Shown here: positions 7,073 through 14,646 of the stretch, piece after piece
Layout: every line of letters starts with the position of its first letter
Position numbering within the stretch: position 1 is the first letter of the stretch
NCBI GenBank assembly: GCA_025351525.1
Contig: JANXVV010000361.1
Location: 1-23,451, forward strand
Length of the DNA stretch: 23,451 nucleotides
Direction: 5' to 3'
Source of the DNA: Humisphaera sp.
GTDB taxonomy: Bacteria; Planctomycetota; Phycisphaerae; Tepidisphaerales; Tepidisphaeraceae
The notes under the pieces: model-generated
Databases searched by the model: none
What the model saw: the letters and a program-made list of their open reading frames with translations, nothing else
Told to the model about the DNA's origin: nothing
Program-made: the position numbers and the translations under genes

Positions 7073-7276
7073 ATGAAACGGTATTTTCCCCCAACGGCAC
7101 CGAGGCAAACTGATTTACTGGAATATCGCGATCCCGAATCGGACCGAGTCGAACGCAAATTGCGACGATGGAGACATTTTCACCGAATGGACATTGCCAT
7201 CGGGATCGTCTCGATTATTACTGCAATTGCCGTCATTTTTTACGTCTGGTACTTCATCGCCAACGCACATACCTGA
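7073..7276 (+). CDS. small single-pass membrane protein, unknown function
   Basis: 67 residues from the ATG at 7073; a TTG at 7064 would add three residues. The N-terminal half is charged (RDPESDRVERKLRRWRHFHR) and is followed by one clear membrane helix (about residues 40-62, IAIGIVSIITAIAVIFYVWYF) and a short tail. The basic residues before the helix suggest the N-terminus is cytoplasmic. I do not recognise the family. The gene points towards ispG on the other strand, with about 117 bases between the stops. There is no good ribosome binding site, so a real gene is likely but not certain. Confidence 0.55.
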   Translation: MKRYFPPTAPRQTDLLEYRDPESDRVERKLRRWRHFHRMDIAIGIVSIITAIAVIFYVWYFIANAHT

Positions 7277-7393
7277 GCTCAGTTCAAAGGGTGCCAAGCA
7301 CTTCCCGAACTCGTCGGCGAAACGCTTTGCTCAATGCCGTCTCTTCCGCCATCATCGCAGGAGCGACGCCCTCCATCTTCCCCAAAGTTTCGA

Positions 7394-8653
7394 TCATTTC
7401 ACCACCGTCAACGACATCCCTCTCCCGCTCTTCTCGCTTTGAATCTTCTCCCATCCGCTTCCCAGTTCGCCGATCGGGTCCGGAGGGAGGATGTCCACTT
7501 TTTTGTCGCCCAGCTTCGTCTCGCCGCGCAGCACTTTGGCTTCCAACTCACGGCATTCAAACAGCAGACGATCGAGAATTTCTTCTTCGGGGATGTTCGC
7601 GACTTTTTCCCCCTGCACGTAGATGATCCCCTTGCGGTCGCCGGCGAAAATCGCCACATCGGCGCCCTCGGCTTCACCGGGGCCGTTGACGATGCAGCCC
7701 ATCACCGCCACCTTGATCGGCATCTTGATCTCGTTCATCAGCCGTTTCCGAACGTCCTGCACCAGCTTGAACAAATCGACCTGAATACGGCCACAGGTCG
7801 GGCACGCGATCAGCTCCGCCCCGATCCGCGTCCGCAAGCCCAGCACGTAACACAATTCCAACCCATCCTGCACTTCGTAAACCGGATCGTTGGCGTAGCT
7901 GATGCGAATGGTGTCGCCGATGCCGCTGGCCAACAGATGACCAAGGGGCACGACGCTGCGAATGGTTCCGGTTTCCTTCGGGCCGGCGTGGGTGACGCCG
8001 AGATGCAGGGGGTAATCGAACCGCTTGCTGATCTCCTCATACGCAGCGATCACCAGTAGCGGATCGATCGATTTCGCGCTGATGACGATGTCGTGAAAAT
8101 CCTCTTCGCGGAAGATGTCGAGATATTCCTCCAGCTTGGCGACCATGATCGCCAGAAAATGGCCGTGCTTGTTGTCGGAGAAGACACCGCCCAATTCCTT
8201 CATCCGCTTTTGCTTGTCTTTGCGCTCGATGATCGAGCCTTCATTGACGCCGATACGGATGGGGATTTTCTTGGCTTTGCAGGCTTGGATGACCTCTTTG
8301 ACCTGGGCCCGGTCGCTGATATTGCCGGGGTTCAGGCGAATTTTGTGGATGCCGGCGTCGATGGCTTCCAAGGCGCGCTGAAAATGGAAGTGAACATCCG
8401 CGATGATCGGCACGGAGACCTGGGGGATAATTTCCTTGAGGGCGGCGGTGTCCTTTTTTTCCGGGACGGCCACGCGCACCATATCCGCGCCCGCCGCCGC
8501 GAGTTTGTGGATTTCGGCGATGCACTTGTCGATTTCGTAAGTGTAACCGGCGGTCATGCTCTGAACGGAGACGGGTGAATCGCCCCCGATGCCTACGAAG
8601 CCGTGAGCGGCATCGCCTACCATTACCTTGCGCGTCGGTCGACGAACCACCAT
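7394..8653 (-). CDS. ispG: 4-hydroxy-3-methylbut-2-enyl diphosphate synthase
   Basis: 419 residues. IspG (GcpE) converts methylerythritol cyclodiphosphate to HMBPP in the MEP isoprenoid pathway, with a [4Fe-4S] cluster. The TIM-barrel start (SVQSMTAGYTYEIDKCIAEI), IADVHFHF, KIRLNPGN and IRIGVNEGS are family hallmarks. The cluster site is IACPTCGR (Cys284, Cys287) with VMGCIVNGPGEA (Cys320, Glu327). The length fits the bacterial form without the plant-type insertion. It lies alone between the small membrane protein and the divergent galE. No ribosome binding site is evident before the ATG. Confidence 0.98.
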   Translation of the reverse strand: MVVRRPTRKVMVGDAAHGFVGIGGDSPVSVQSMTAGYTYEIDKCIAEIHKLAAAGADMVRVAVPEKKDTAALKEIIPQVSVPIIADVHFHFQRALEAIDAGIHKIRLNPGNISDRAQVKEVIQACKAKKIPIRIGVNEGSIIERKDKQKRMKELGGVFSDNKHGHFLAIMVAKLEEYLDIFREEDFHDIVISAKSIDPLLVIAAYEEISKRFDYPLHLGVTHAGPKETGTIRSVVPLGHLLASGIGDTIRISYANDPVYEVQDGLELCYVLGLRTRIGAELIACPTCGRIQVDLFKLVQDVRKRLMNEIKMPIKVAVMGCIVNGPGEAEGADVAIFAGDRKGIIYVQGEKVANIPEEEILDRLLFECRELEAKVLRGETKLGDKKVDILPPDPIGELGSGWEKIQSEKSGRGMSLTVVK

Positions 8654-8863
8654 GCGAATACTCCAGAGTGTTGAGAGTGCGGCTTTCGATAGATGCAGGC
8701 CGGAAGGCTACATCATCAGGGATATAAATGGTATGGTTTGGGGCGGGTTAGAGCAAATTTCGACTGGGTGTGCTGCTTTGACAGTGTCCGCGACTTACTC
8801 TGGTCCGACCCAAAACAGCCACAGAGAACCTATAGAAGCTACGCCACAACAAAAAACGGGGGA

Positions 8864-8945
8864 ACCGCGAAAGCGCGAAGTTAAACACGAAGGATTTTAA
8901 TTTGATTTCTTCGCGTTCCACTTCGCGCTTTCGCGCCTTCGCGGT
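8864..8945. repeat. long imperfect inverted repeat
   Basis: The left arm, about AACCGCGAAAGCGCGAAG, pairs with the right arm CTTCGCGCTTTCGCG...CGCGGTT (8921-8945) around an AT-rich loop with TTAAACACGAAGGATTTTAA. Edges are approximate to a few bases. Confidence 0.75.
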
Positions 8946-9046
8946 TGCTATCTTCTTTCGGCTAGATGAGTTAGATCGATTGTAGTACAGAGACCGGTAC
9001 AGAGAAAAAGGAGAGGATCAATGTGGGAAGAGGGATTCGTGGGGCA

Positions 9047-9113
9047 GGTGGCATGGGCGTCTCACCCACGCATTTCTTCGGCCAGAAAGCATAGGCGAGA
9101 CGCCCATGCCACC
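9047..9113. repeat. inverted repeat, family A
   Basis: The arms GGTGGCATGGGCGTCTCACC (from 9047) and GGCGAGACGCCCATGCCACC (ending 9113) pair around a loop of about 17 bases. The same family occurs at 6535-6601 and 17809-17874. Confidence 0.88.
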
Positions 9114-9219
9114 GGTTTTTCAAAAGACCCGTTCTTTCAGATTTCGTTTTTTCCCCACGCGTCTGAGTTTCCGGCTTTGTCAGATTACCCTACACTGTCC
9201 CCCACAAAGGAGTCATCGC

Positions 9220-10218
9220 ATGAATGTTCTCGTTGCCGGCGGGGCCGGATATATTGGATCGCACACCGTCAAGCGTCTGAAGGAAGCCGGGCACAAACCG
9301 GTGATTTACGACAATCTTTCTCGCGGGCATCGCGAGGTCATCGAGATTCTCGACGTTCCCGCCGTCATCGCCGACCTGAACGACCGCACGGCTTTGAGCG
9401 AGGCCTTGACGGACAACCGCATCGACACCGTGATGCACTTCGCGGCTTATGCGTATGTGGGGGAGAGCGTCGACAAACCCCTGATGTATTATCAAAACAA
9501 CGTCGCCACCACGCTCAATGTTTTGGAGTGCATGGAAGAAGCCGGCGTCGAGCGATTCGTCTTCTCCAGCACTTGCGCCATCTACGGCGATCCGGATAAA
9601 GTGCCGATCACCGAAGATCAGAAAAAGGCCCCGGTCAGCCCTTATGGCCGCAGCAAGCTGGTGGTGGAATGGATTCTTCAGGACTACCTCGCGGCTCATC
9701 CGAAATTCAAATGTGCCGCCCTGCGCTATTTCAACGCCAGCGGTTGCGCGCTCGACGGCACGATCGGTGAAGATCACGATCCCGAAACCCATCTCATCCC
9801 CGTCGTGCTCCAATCCATCCTCGGCTTAAAGCCCGAGATCACCGTTTTCGGAACCGATTATCCCACGAAAGACGGCACCAACGTTCGCGACTACATTCAC
9901 GTCGAGGACCTGGCCGACGCACATATTCTGGCGATGGAGAAGATGACCGAGGGCCATCCGATCTTCTGCAATCTGGGCACGGGCAATGGGTTTTCGGTGA
10001 AGGAAATCATTTTGGCCGCCGAAAAAGTGACCGGGAAAAAAGCCCCGGTGAAGTATGGGCCTCGGCGAGCAGGCGATGCCATCGCGCTTTTCGCCAATCC
10101 CACGCTCGCCAAAACCTTGCTCGGCTGGGAGGCGAAGCACAAGGATCCGGAGACGATCATTCAGTCGGCGTGGAACTGGTTTTCAAAACACCAGCGCGGG
10201 TATGCGGTTTCGCCGTAG
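9220..10218 (+). CDS. galE: UDP-glucose 4-epimerase
   Basis: 332 residues. It interconverts UDP-glucose and UDP-galactose (extended SDR family). Visible are the NAD-binding GGAGYIGSHT (7-16), VMHFAAYAYVGESV, the catalytic SST (116-118) and YGRSK (Tyr142, Lys146), ALRYFNASGC, the NVRDYIHVEDLADAH stretch typical of GalE, and the C-terminal RRAGDAIALFANPTLAKTLLGW. The ATG at 9220 has a good AAAGGAG nine bases upstream and begins exactly at the family N-terminus; a longer frame from 9106 runs through a hairpin and is rejected. It converges with the zinc-ribbon gene, with 24 bases between the stops. Confidence 0.97.
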   Translation: MNVLVAGGAGYIGSHTVKRLKEAGHKPVIYDNLSRGHREVIEILDVPAVIADLNDRTALSEALTDNRIDTVMHFAAYAYVGESVDKPLMYYQNNVATTLNVLECMEEAGVERFVFSSTCAIYGDPDKVPITEDQKKAPVSPYGRSKLVVEWILQDYLAAHPKFKCAALRYFNASGCALDGTIGEDHDPETHLIPVVLQSILGLKPEITVFGTDYPTKDGTNVRDYIHVEDLADAHILAMEKMTEGHPIFCNLGTGNGFSVKEIILAAEKVTGKKAPVKYGPRRAGDAIALFANPTLAKTLLGWEAKHKDPETIIQSAWNWFSKHQRGYAVSP

Positions 10219-10242
10219 AGCTCTTCCTTCGCGGGCGTTTTT

Positions 10243-10545
10243 TTAATTCTGTCCCGGCAGCTCAGCTCGGGGCAGCCCCAGAGGGTTGGCGATGAACTTC
10301 AGTTGACAGGCTCGACACAGCCGATACTCGAACCGCTTGTGGACCAGATCCTGCAACTCCTCGGTCGTGTACTGATTCAGCTCGGCGATCAGCTTTGCCA
10401 TGTCTTCACCCGAATCCGCCCGATGCAATTCCTCGGTGGTGATCGAGGGAAGTGAAGGATCGGCGAAGACCTCTATTTTCACGATGTAGTACGCGTGCAT
10501 CGGAATCGGTCGACCGCAGAGATGACAATGGAGAGGCTCGGGCAT
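10243..10545 (-). CDS. conserved zinc-ribbon protein, unknown function
   Basis: 100 residues from Met at 10545; the frame extends 12 codons further to 10581, into the edge of a repeat. Two CxxC pairs, CHLCGRPI near the N-terminus and CRACQLKFIANPLGLPR near the C-terminus, indicate one zinc site formed across the chain. The middle is acidic and helical (TTEELHRADSGEDMAKLIAE). I do not recognise a named family; similar short two-CxxC proteins are common in planctomycetes. No ribosome binding site helps to fix the start. It is transcribed towards galE. Confidence 0.75.
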   Translation of the reverse strand: MPEPLHCHLCGRPIPMHAYYIVKIEVFADPSLPSITTEELHRADSGEDMAKLIAELNQYTTEELQDLVHKRFEYRLCRACQLKFIANPLGLPRAELPGQN

Positions 10546-10582
10546 TTTTGAATTGTACGGAATGAGTCGGCGTCGCGTCATG

Positions 10583-10644
10583 TAGCCCGGCGTTTACACC
10601 GGTATTTCTTCGGGTAACTCGATACCGGCGTAAACGCCGGGCCA
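10583..10644. repeat. inverted repeat, family B (TAGCCCGGCGTTTAC)
   Basis: TAGCCCGGCGTTTACACCGG (from 10583) pairs with CCGGCGTAAACGCCGGGCCA (ending 10644). A near-identical element lies at 14530-14588. Its right edge touches the first candidate ATG of metG at 10646. Confidence 0.9.
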
Positions 10645-10645
10645 T

Positions 10646-12268
10646 ATGACTTCGAACGTTGCACTTGATGAACTCGCGCGCTTCCTGAATGATGTCCCCA
10701 TGAATTCAGGTTCGAGCGACACTCCCGGCCGGCGATTTTATGTGACCACGCCGATCTACTACCCCAATGCCGAGCCGCACATCGGGCACTGCTACACCAC
10801 TCTGGCGGCGGACACCGTCGCGCGCTATCACCGGCTCAAGGGTGACGACACTTTCTTTCTCACCGGCACCGATGAGCATGGCCTGAAGATGGTCAAAACC
10901 GCCGCCGACCAGATGACCGAGCCGGGGATTCTGGCGGACAAGGTGGTCGCGGAATTTCAAAAGGTGTGGGCCGAGCTGGACATCACCCACGATGATTTCA
11001 TTCGCACCACGCAGCCGCGCCACAAGCTGGCGGTGCAGGAGATCGTCCGCCGATTGCAGGCGAACGGTGATATTTATCTCGGGGCGTATGAGGGTTGGTA
11101 TGACGAAGGGCAGGAGGAATTCGTCACCGAGACCGAGGCGAAGGATCGGGAGTTCAAGTCGGTGGTGAGTGGCCGACCTCTGGTGCGATACAAGGAACCG
11201 ACGTATTTTTTCAAGCTCGGCAAATATGTGCCGCGAATTCAGGCGTATATTGAAGCGAATCCCGAGTTCATCCAACCGGAATCCCGGCGGAATGAGGTGC
11301 TGAGCAAATTGAAGATGGGCGTGGCGGATTTGTCGATCAGCCGATCGACGCTGCGGTGGGGGATCGAGATGCCGGGCGATCCGGCGCATGTGCTTTATGT
11401 GTGGATCGACGCGCTCAGCAATTACATCACCGCCTTGGGCTACGGGACGGCGGATGATTCGCGGTTCAAGAAATATTGGCCGGTGGATCTGCATTTGATC
11501 GGCAAGGAGATTCTGTGGTTCCACGCGGTCTATTGGCCGGCGATGCTGTTCAGCCTCGATCTACCGCTGCCGAAGAAATTGTACGCGCATGGATGGTGGA
11601 CCAGCGATGGCCGCAAGATGAGCAAGAGCATGGGGAACTTTGTCGGGATGGACAAAATCCGGGCGCTCGGCGCCACGCATGGCTACGATGCGGTGCGTTA
11701 CTATCTGCTCCGCGCCGCCCCCTTCGGCACCGATCTGGATTGGACCGATGAGGGTTTCAATAAAGCGTTCGACGAACTGGTGAACGTACTCGGCAACCTG
11801 CTCAATCGCGTGCTGAACATGGTCAACAAATACCGGGGCGGTGTCATCCCCCAACCCGCGACGACCCGCGAGAAAATCGACGACGATCTGGAGACGGCAA
11901 TCTCCGGGCTCGCGGCAAAATTACAGTCGGCTTACGACCGGTGTGAATTGCAGCAGTGCGCGATGCTGCCGGTTGAACTGGCCCGCCAGGCGAACGGCTA
12001 TGTCGAAGCCACCCGCCCGTTTTCATTGGCGAAAGACCCGGCGCAGGCGGAGCGGTTGGATACGGTGCTGTATCTATTGGCCAGGGCGAGCTATCACGCG
12101 CTGGTCGGGTTGCTGCCGATGCTTCCGGCGAAGGCGATGGCGGGGTTGGAGCAGTTGGGCGGGAACGTCAGCGGGCGATCGCTGCAGGATTTGTTCGCAA
12201 ACCCTTTGGCGGCCGGCGCGAAGGTAGGCACCGGGCATCCGCTGTTCCCGCGCGTGGAAACGAAGTGA
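10646..12268 (+). CDS. metG: methionyl-tRNA synthetase
   Basis: 540 residues from 10646; an alternative in-frame ATG at 10700 gives 522 and starts closer to the family N-terminus (RRFYVTTPIYYPN). It charges tRNA-Met. Class I signatures are PHIGHCYTT (HIGH at residues 45-48) and KMSKS (324-328), with the WIDALSNYITALGY methionine-pocket region and a helical anticodon-binding domain after about residue 370. The connective peptide (YEGWYDEGQEEFVTETEAK) has no cysteines, so this is the form without a zinc knuckle. There is no C-terminal tRNA-binding (EMAPII-like) domain. Neither start has a ribosome binding site, and the first ATG abuts a repeat. Confidence 0.96.
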   Translation: MTSNVALDELARFLNDVPMNSGSSDTPGRRFYVTTPIYYPNAEPHIGHCYTTLAADTVARYHRLKGDDTFFLTGTDEHGLKMVKTAADQMTEPGILADKVVAEFQKVWAELDITHDDFIRTTQPRHKLAVQEIVRRLQANGDIYLGAYEGWYDEGQEEFVTETEAKDREFKSVVSGRPLVRYKEPTYFFKLGKYVPRIQAYIEANPEFIQPESRRNEVLSKLKMGVADLSISRSTLRWGIEMPGDPAHVLYVWIDALSNYITALGYGTADDSRFKKYWPVDLHLIGKEILWFHAVYWPAMLFSLDLPLPKKLYAHGWWTSDGRKMSKSMGNFVGMDKIRALGATHGYDAVRYYLLRAAPFGTDLDWTDEGFNKAFDELVNVLGNLLNRVLNMVNKYRGGVIPQPATTREKIDDDLETAISGLAAKLQSAYDRCELQQCAMLPVELARQANGYVEATRPFSLAKDPAQAERLDTVLYLLARASYHALVGLLPMLPAKAMAGLEQLGGNVSGRSLQDLFANPLAAGAKVGTGHPLFPRVETK

Positions 12269-12272
12269 AACG

Positions 12273-12358
12273 CGCATTGTTTAGAGGACTCGCTTTCGAG
12301 GCGATTCTTCCGGGATTAGGACAAGAACGCCTCGCAAGCGAGTCCGCTAAACAATGCG
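12273..12358. repeat. long imperfect inverted repeat after metG
   Basis: CGCATTGTTTAGAGGACTCG (from 12273) pairs with CGAGTCCGCTAAACAATGCG (ending 12358). An inner segment GAGGCGATTCTT pairs with AAGAACGCCTC. There is no T-run. Confidence 0.88.
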
Positions 12359-12428
12359 AGGCGGATACCGCGTCGCGAAATGTTCGTCCGCTTGGCGTCC
12401 GGCGATGCATCCTGTTAAACTCTTCACC

Positions 12429-12848
12429 ATGCCGCCGCAGCACGAACCCCGCCCCAAGCCGCCGATCCAGAAAACCCTGCAGCAGGTGATCGAGGATCAG
12501 GGGTTGTATTCGGTCGACGCCTTCGATTTCGTGCGGCGGGGTTTGAACTACACCGTCGAGTTGATCCACGCCGCGCTGACCGATCCCGAAGCCAGCCGGC
12601 ACGTCTCCGGCCAACAGCTCTGCGAGGGGTTGCGCCACTTCGCGCTCCTGCAATGGGGCCTGCTCTCCCGCACGGTGCTGGCGCGATGGAACATCGTGCG
12701 CACCGAGGATTTCGGCCGGATCGTCTTCACCCTCATCGAGAGCGGTGAGATGGCCAAGACGGAGGATGACACCCTCGAAGACTTCCGCAACGTCTACGAT
12801 TTCGCCACCGGGTTTGAATCGAATTACCGCATCGTGAGCCGGGTATGA
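12429..12848 (+). CDS. Minf_1886-type conserved protein
   Basis: 139 residues from ATG 12429; an ATG at 12405 would add eight residues. The sequence matches the Minf_1886 (TIGR04138) pattern: YSVDAFDFVRRGLNYTVELI, then HVSGQQLCEGLRHFALLQWG, then TEDFGRIVFTLIESGEMAKTEDDTLEDFRNVYDF. The family is widespread in Planctomycetes and Verrucomicrobia and has no known biochemical role. Its stop codon overlaps the ATG of a 58-residue membrane protein by four bases (ATGA), so the two are probably coupled. Upstream is the repeat following metG, so it may not belong to the metG transcript. Confidence 0.9.
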   Translation: MPPQHEPRPKPPIQKTLQQVIEDQGLYSVDAFDFVRRGLNYTVELIHAALTDPEASRHVSGQQLCEGLRHFALLQWGLLSRTVLARWNIVRTEDFGRIVFTLIESGEMAKTEDDTLEDFRNVYDFATGFESNYRIVSRV

Positions 12849-13021
12849 ACAGCGGAACGGGCGAGAAAACCAAGACCGCACCCACCCCCGCCGTGGACTT
12901 CAACCCCCCCTTGAAGCCGCACAAAAAGACGCTGATCCTGCTGTCAGTCCTCTTCACCGCCTGGGTGATTTTTCTCCTGATCCTGTATTTCAAAACCACG
13001 TACCCCCTGCGCCACTCCTGA
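12845..13021 (+). CDS. 58-residue single-pass membrane protein
   Basis: 58 residues from the ATG that overlaps the preceding stop (ATGA). The N-terminal 30 residues are polar and proline-rich (KTKTAPTPAVDFNPPLKPHKK). A hydrophobic helix follows (TLILLSVLFTAWVIFLLILYF) and a short tail. The positive residues before the helix suggest that the N-terminus is cytoplasmic. The four-base overlap and reading direction imply co-translation with the Minf_1886-type protein and perhaps a physical or functional link. No family is recognised. Confidence 0.8.
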   Translation: MNSGTGEKTKTAPTPAVDFNPPLKPHKKTLILLSVLFTAWVIFLLILYFKTTYPLRHS

Positions 13022-13386
13022 CCCACCGGGATCGGAGCCGCAGGCGACGACCCGGATTCCGCGGGAAATTTGAAGTGGCTCGTTCAATCCGGTTAAACAT
13101 ACGAGTCACGAAAAGCACGAAGGAATGCGGCGACAAAACGGGGTTGACAACATCACGTTGATTCTTAAGATGGTCCGTTCCTCTGTTACGGGGCATTCGT
13201 CGAGAGGTTCGGCTTTGAAGGCCGGAAGGGTAGACGAGCCGGATCGGATCGCGGTTTGAACCGATGCGGGCCCCCGAGGTGAATGATTCCGCGATCGTTT
13301 GAAAAAACGGTCCTCCCTCGAACCGGTTCGGGCGTCGCTTTTGCTGCCGTCCCGCCCGCCGGTAACCCGTCGTTTGCGTTCACTAC
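13022..13386. other. gap before tRNA-Gln, promoter-like and structured
   Basis: No convincing coding sequence. It contains a promoter-like pair at 13144-13171, then about 215 bases rich in self-complementary segments: CCTCT/AGAGG, GATCGCGG with CCGCGATC, and the palindrome CGAACCGGTTCG (13319-13330). It may be a long 5' leader of the tRNA transcript or an unrecognised small RNA. Confidence 0.45.
13144..13171 (+). promoter_or_regulatory. candidate promoter upstream of tRNA-Gln
   Basis: TTGACA (13144-13149), a 16-base spacer and TAAGAT (13166-13171). The -35 is perfect and the -10 fair. It could drive the tRNA-Gln and glmU region or a small RNA in the following gap. Confidence 0.45.
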
Positions 13387-13457
13387 TACCCCGTGGTGTA
13401 ACGGTAGCACATCAGTTTTTGGTACTGATTGTCATGGTTCGAATCCATGCGGGGTAG
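13387..13457 (+). tRNA. tRNA-Gln(TTG)
   Basis: 71 bases forming a full cloverleaf: acceptor TACCCCG with CGGGGTA plus G discriminator, D-arm around GTGTAACGGTAGCAC, anticodon stem TCAGT/ACTGA with loop TTTTGGT giving anticodon TTG at 13419-13421, and T-arm CATGG-TTCGAAT-CCATG. The CCA end is not encoded. It reads CAA/CAG glutamine codons. A tRNA-Gln near prs-rplY-pth is also seen in other bacteria. Confidence 0.97.
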
Positions 13458-13466
13458 CGTCTATGT

Positions 13467-13548
13467 GGGACTGAGCGATGAGGACTGAGGACTGAGTTGA
13501 AGACGTTAGTGTCTTTTCCTCAGTCCTCAGTCCCCATCTCTCAGTCCT
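13467..13548. repeat. inverted repeat built of GGACTGAG words
   Basis: The left arm (13467-13496) repeats GGACTGAG and the right arm (13519-13548) repeats CTCAGTCC; an inner GAAGAC/GTCTTT pair extends the fold. It fills the space from tRNA-Gln to glmU and ends 12 bases before the glmU ATG. Confidence 0.85.
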
Positions 13549-13560
13549 ATCCAGGTTCCT

Positions 13561-14520
13561 ATGAGTCTGACCGCCATCATCCTCGCCGCGGGCAAGAGCA
13601 CGCGGATGAAAGCGAAGAAACCGAAAGCCCTGCACGAAATCTGCGGCTTGCCGATGCTCGAGTATGTGTTGCGGGCCTGCTATGGGGTGAGTTGCGAACG
13701 GATTCTGATGGTCGTCGGGCACGGCAAGGACGAGATCATCGCCCACTTCGGCGCGGACAAGCGGATTCATTGGATCGAGCAGACCGAGCAGCTCGGCACC
13801 GGTCATGCGGCCAGAATGTGCGAGTCGGAATTGAAAAAGCATACGGGCGATGTGTTCATCCTGGCCGGGGATGGGCCGTTGATTCGATCGGAAGTGTTGC
13901 AGACGCTGCGCACGGCCCATAAGGAGAGCCATGCCGCCGCGAGTATGGCGACGGCGGTGCTGGAGGATCCGACCGGTTATGGCCGGATCGTGCGCGATGC
14001 GGACGGTGAATTTGTCGAGATCATCGAGCAGTTGGAAGCGACCCCGCAGCAGCGCGCGATTAAAGAAGTCTTCCCCAGTTATTACTGCGTGCGGACGGAT
14101 GATCTGCTTCTGGCGTTGTCGAAGCTGAAGAACGACAACAAGAAGGGCGAGTATTATCTGACCGATATTTACGGCCATCTTCGACAGGCCGGCCGAAAGG
14201 TTCTGGCGGTGCAGGCGGTGTCGGAAGACGATGTGGTCGGCGTGAACAATCTCCAGCAGTTGGCAGAGGTTGATTCAATTTTACAGTCCCGCATTCAAAA
14301 GCACCTGCGGGAGAGCGGCGTGACCATCATCAGCGGATTCAATTGCTATATCGAATCGGATGTGGCGATCGGTCGGGATACGGTGATCCATCCCTTCTCG
14401 TTCATCGGGCGCGGTACCGCGATTGGGCCGGAGTGTTTGATCGGGCCGTTCGCGATGGTGCCCAGAGATAGCATCGTGCCGGAGGGCACGACGATGGTTC
14501 GGAATGTGTTGGAAGGGTAG
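13561..14520 (+). CDS. glmU: GlmU-like uridylyltransferase lacking acetyltransferase domain
   Basis: 319 residues, against about 450 for full GlmU. The N-terminal nucleotidyltransferase domain is complete: LAAGKSTRMKAKKPKAL (8-24), QLGTGHAARM, AGDGPLI, a GYGRIVRD strand and the GVNNLQQLAEVD helix before the linker. The C-terminus has only a few left-handed helix turns (IISGFNCYIESDVAIGRDTV, then IGRGTAIGPECLIGPFAMV) and ends where full enzymes continue into the GlcN-1-P acetyltransferase. It should make UDP-GlcNAc from GlcNAc-1-P; acetylation must come from another protein. The frame shows no internal break, so it looks like a stable short form. It lies upstream of prs as in many bacteria. 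Confidence 0.88.
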   Translation: MSLTAIILAAGKSTRMKAKKPKALHEICGLPMLEYVLRACYGVSCERILMVVGHGKDEIIAHFGADKRIHWIEQTEQLGTGHAARMCESELKKHTGDVFILAGDGPLIRSEVLQTLRTAHKESHAAASMATAVLEDPTGYGRIVRDADGEFVEIIEQLEATPQQRAIKEVFPSYYCVRTDDLLLALSKLKNDNKKGEYYLTDIYGHLRQAGRKVLAVQAVSEDDVVGVNNLQQLAEVDSILQSRIQKHLRESGVTIISGFNCYIESDVAIGRDTVIHPFSFIGRGTAIGPECLIGPFAMVPRDSIVPEGTTMVRNVLEG

Positions 14521-14529
14521 TGTGTCTTT

Positions 14530-14588
14530 TATATAGCCCGGCGTTTACGCCGGTTGGTGATTCACCGGCGTAAACGCCGGGCTATATA
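14530..14588. repeat. inverted repeat, family B
   Basis: TATATAGCCCGGCGTTTACG (from 14530) pairs with CGTAAACGCCGGGCTATATA (ending 14588), a near-perfect stem of more than 20 bases with a short loop. It is the better-preserved copy of the element at 10583-10644 and lies between glmU and prs. Confidence 0.92.
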
Positions 14589-14646
14589 AAAACGCGTGCC
14601 TTCGGCACAGCCGCTAAAAAAAGTCGAAGTCGTGAACGGAAATTAA

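Larger units (their letters stand above)
8654..9219. other. ispG-galE divergent gap with two hairpins
   Basis: 566 bases without a believable gene. A 90-residue plus-strand frame at 8628-8900 has no family features and overlaps the ispG start and a hairpin. The gap should hold promoters for both divergent genes, but I see no convincing -35/-10 pair. It contains the inverted repeats at about 8864-8945 and 9047-9113. Confidence 0.6.

Noticed and set aside
8628..8900. 90-codon plus-strand frame upstream of galE
   Set aside because: It overlaps the ispG start, ends in a hairpin repeat and shows no family features.
9106..9219. Upstream extension of galE
   Set aside because: It runs through a hairpin; the ATG at 9220 has a good ribosome binding site and the correct N-terminus.
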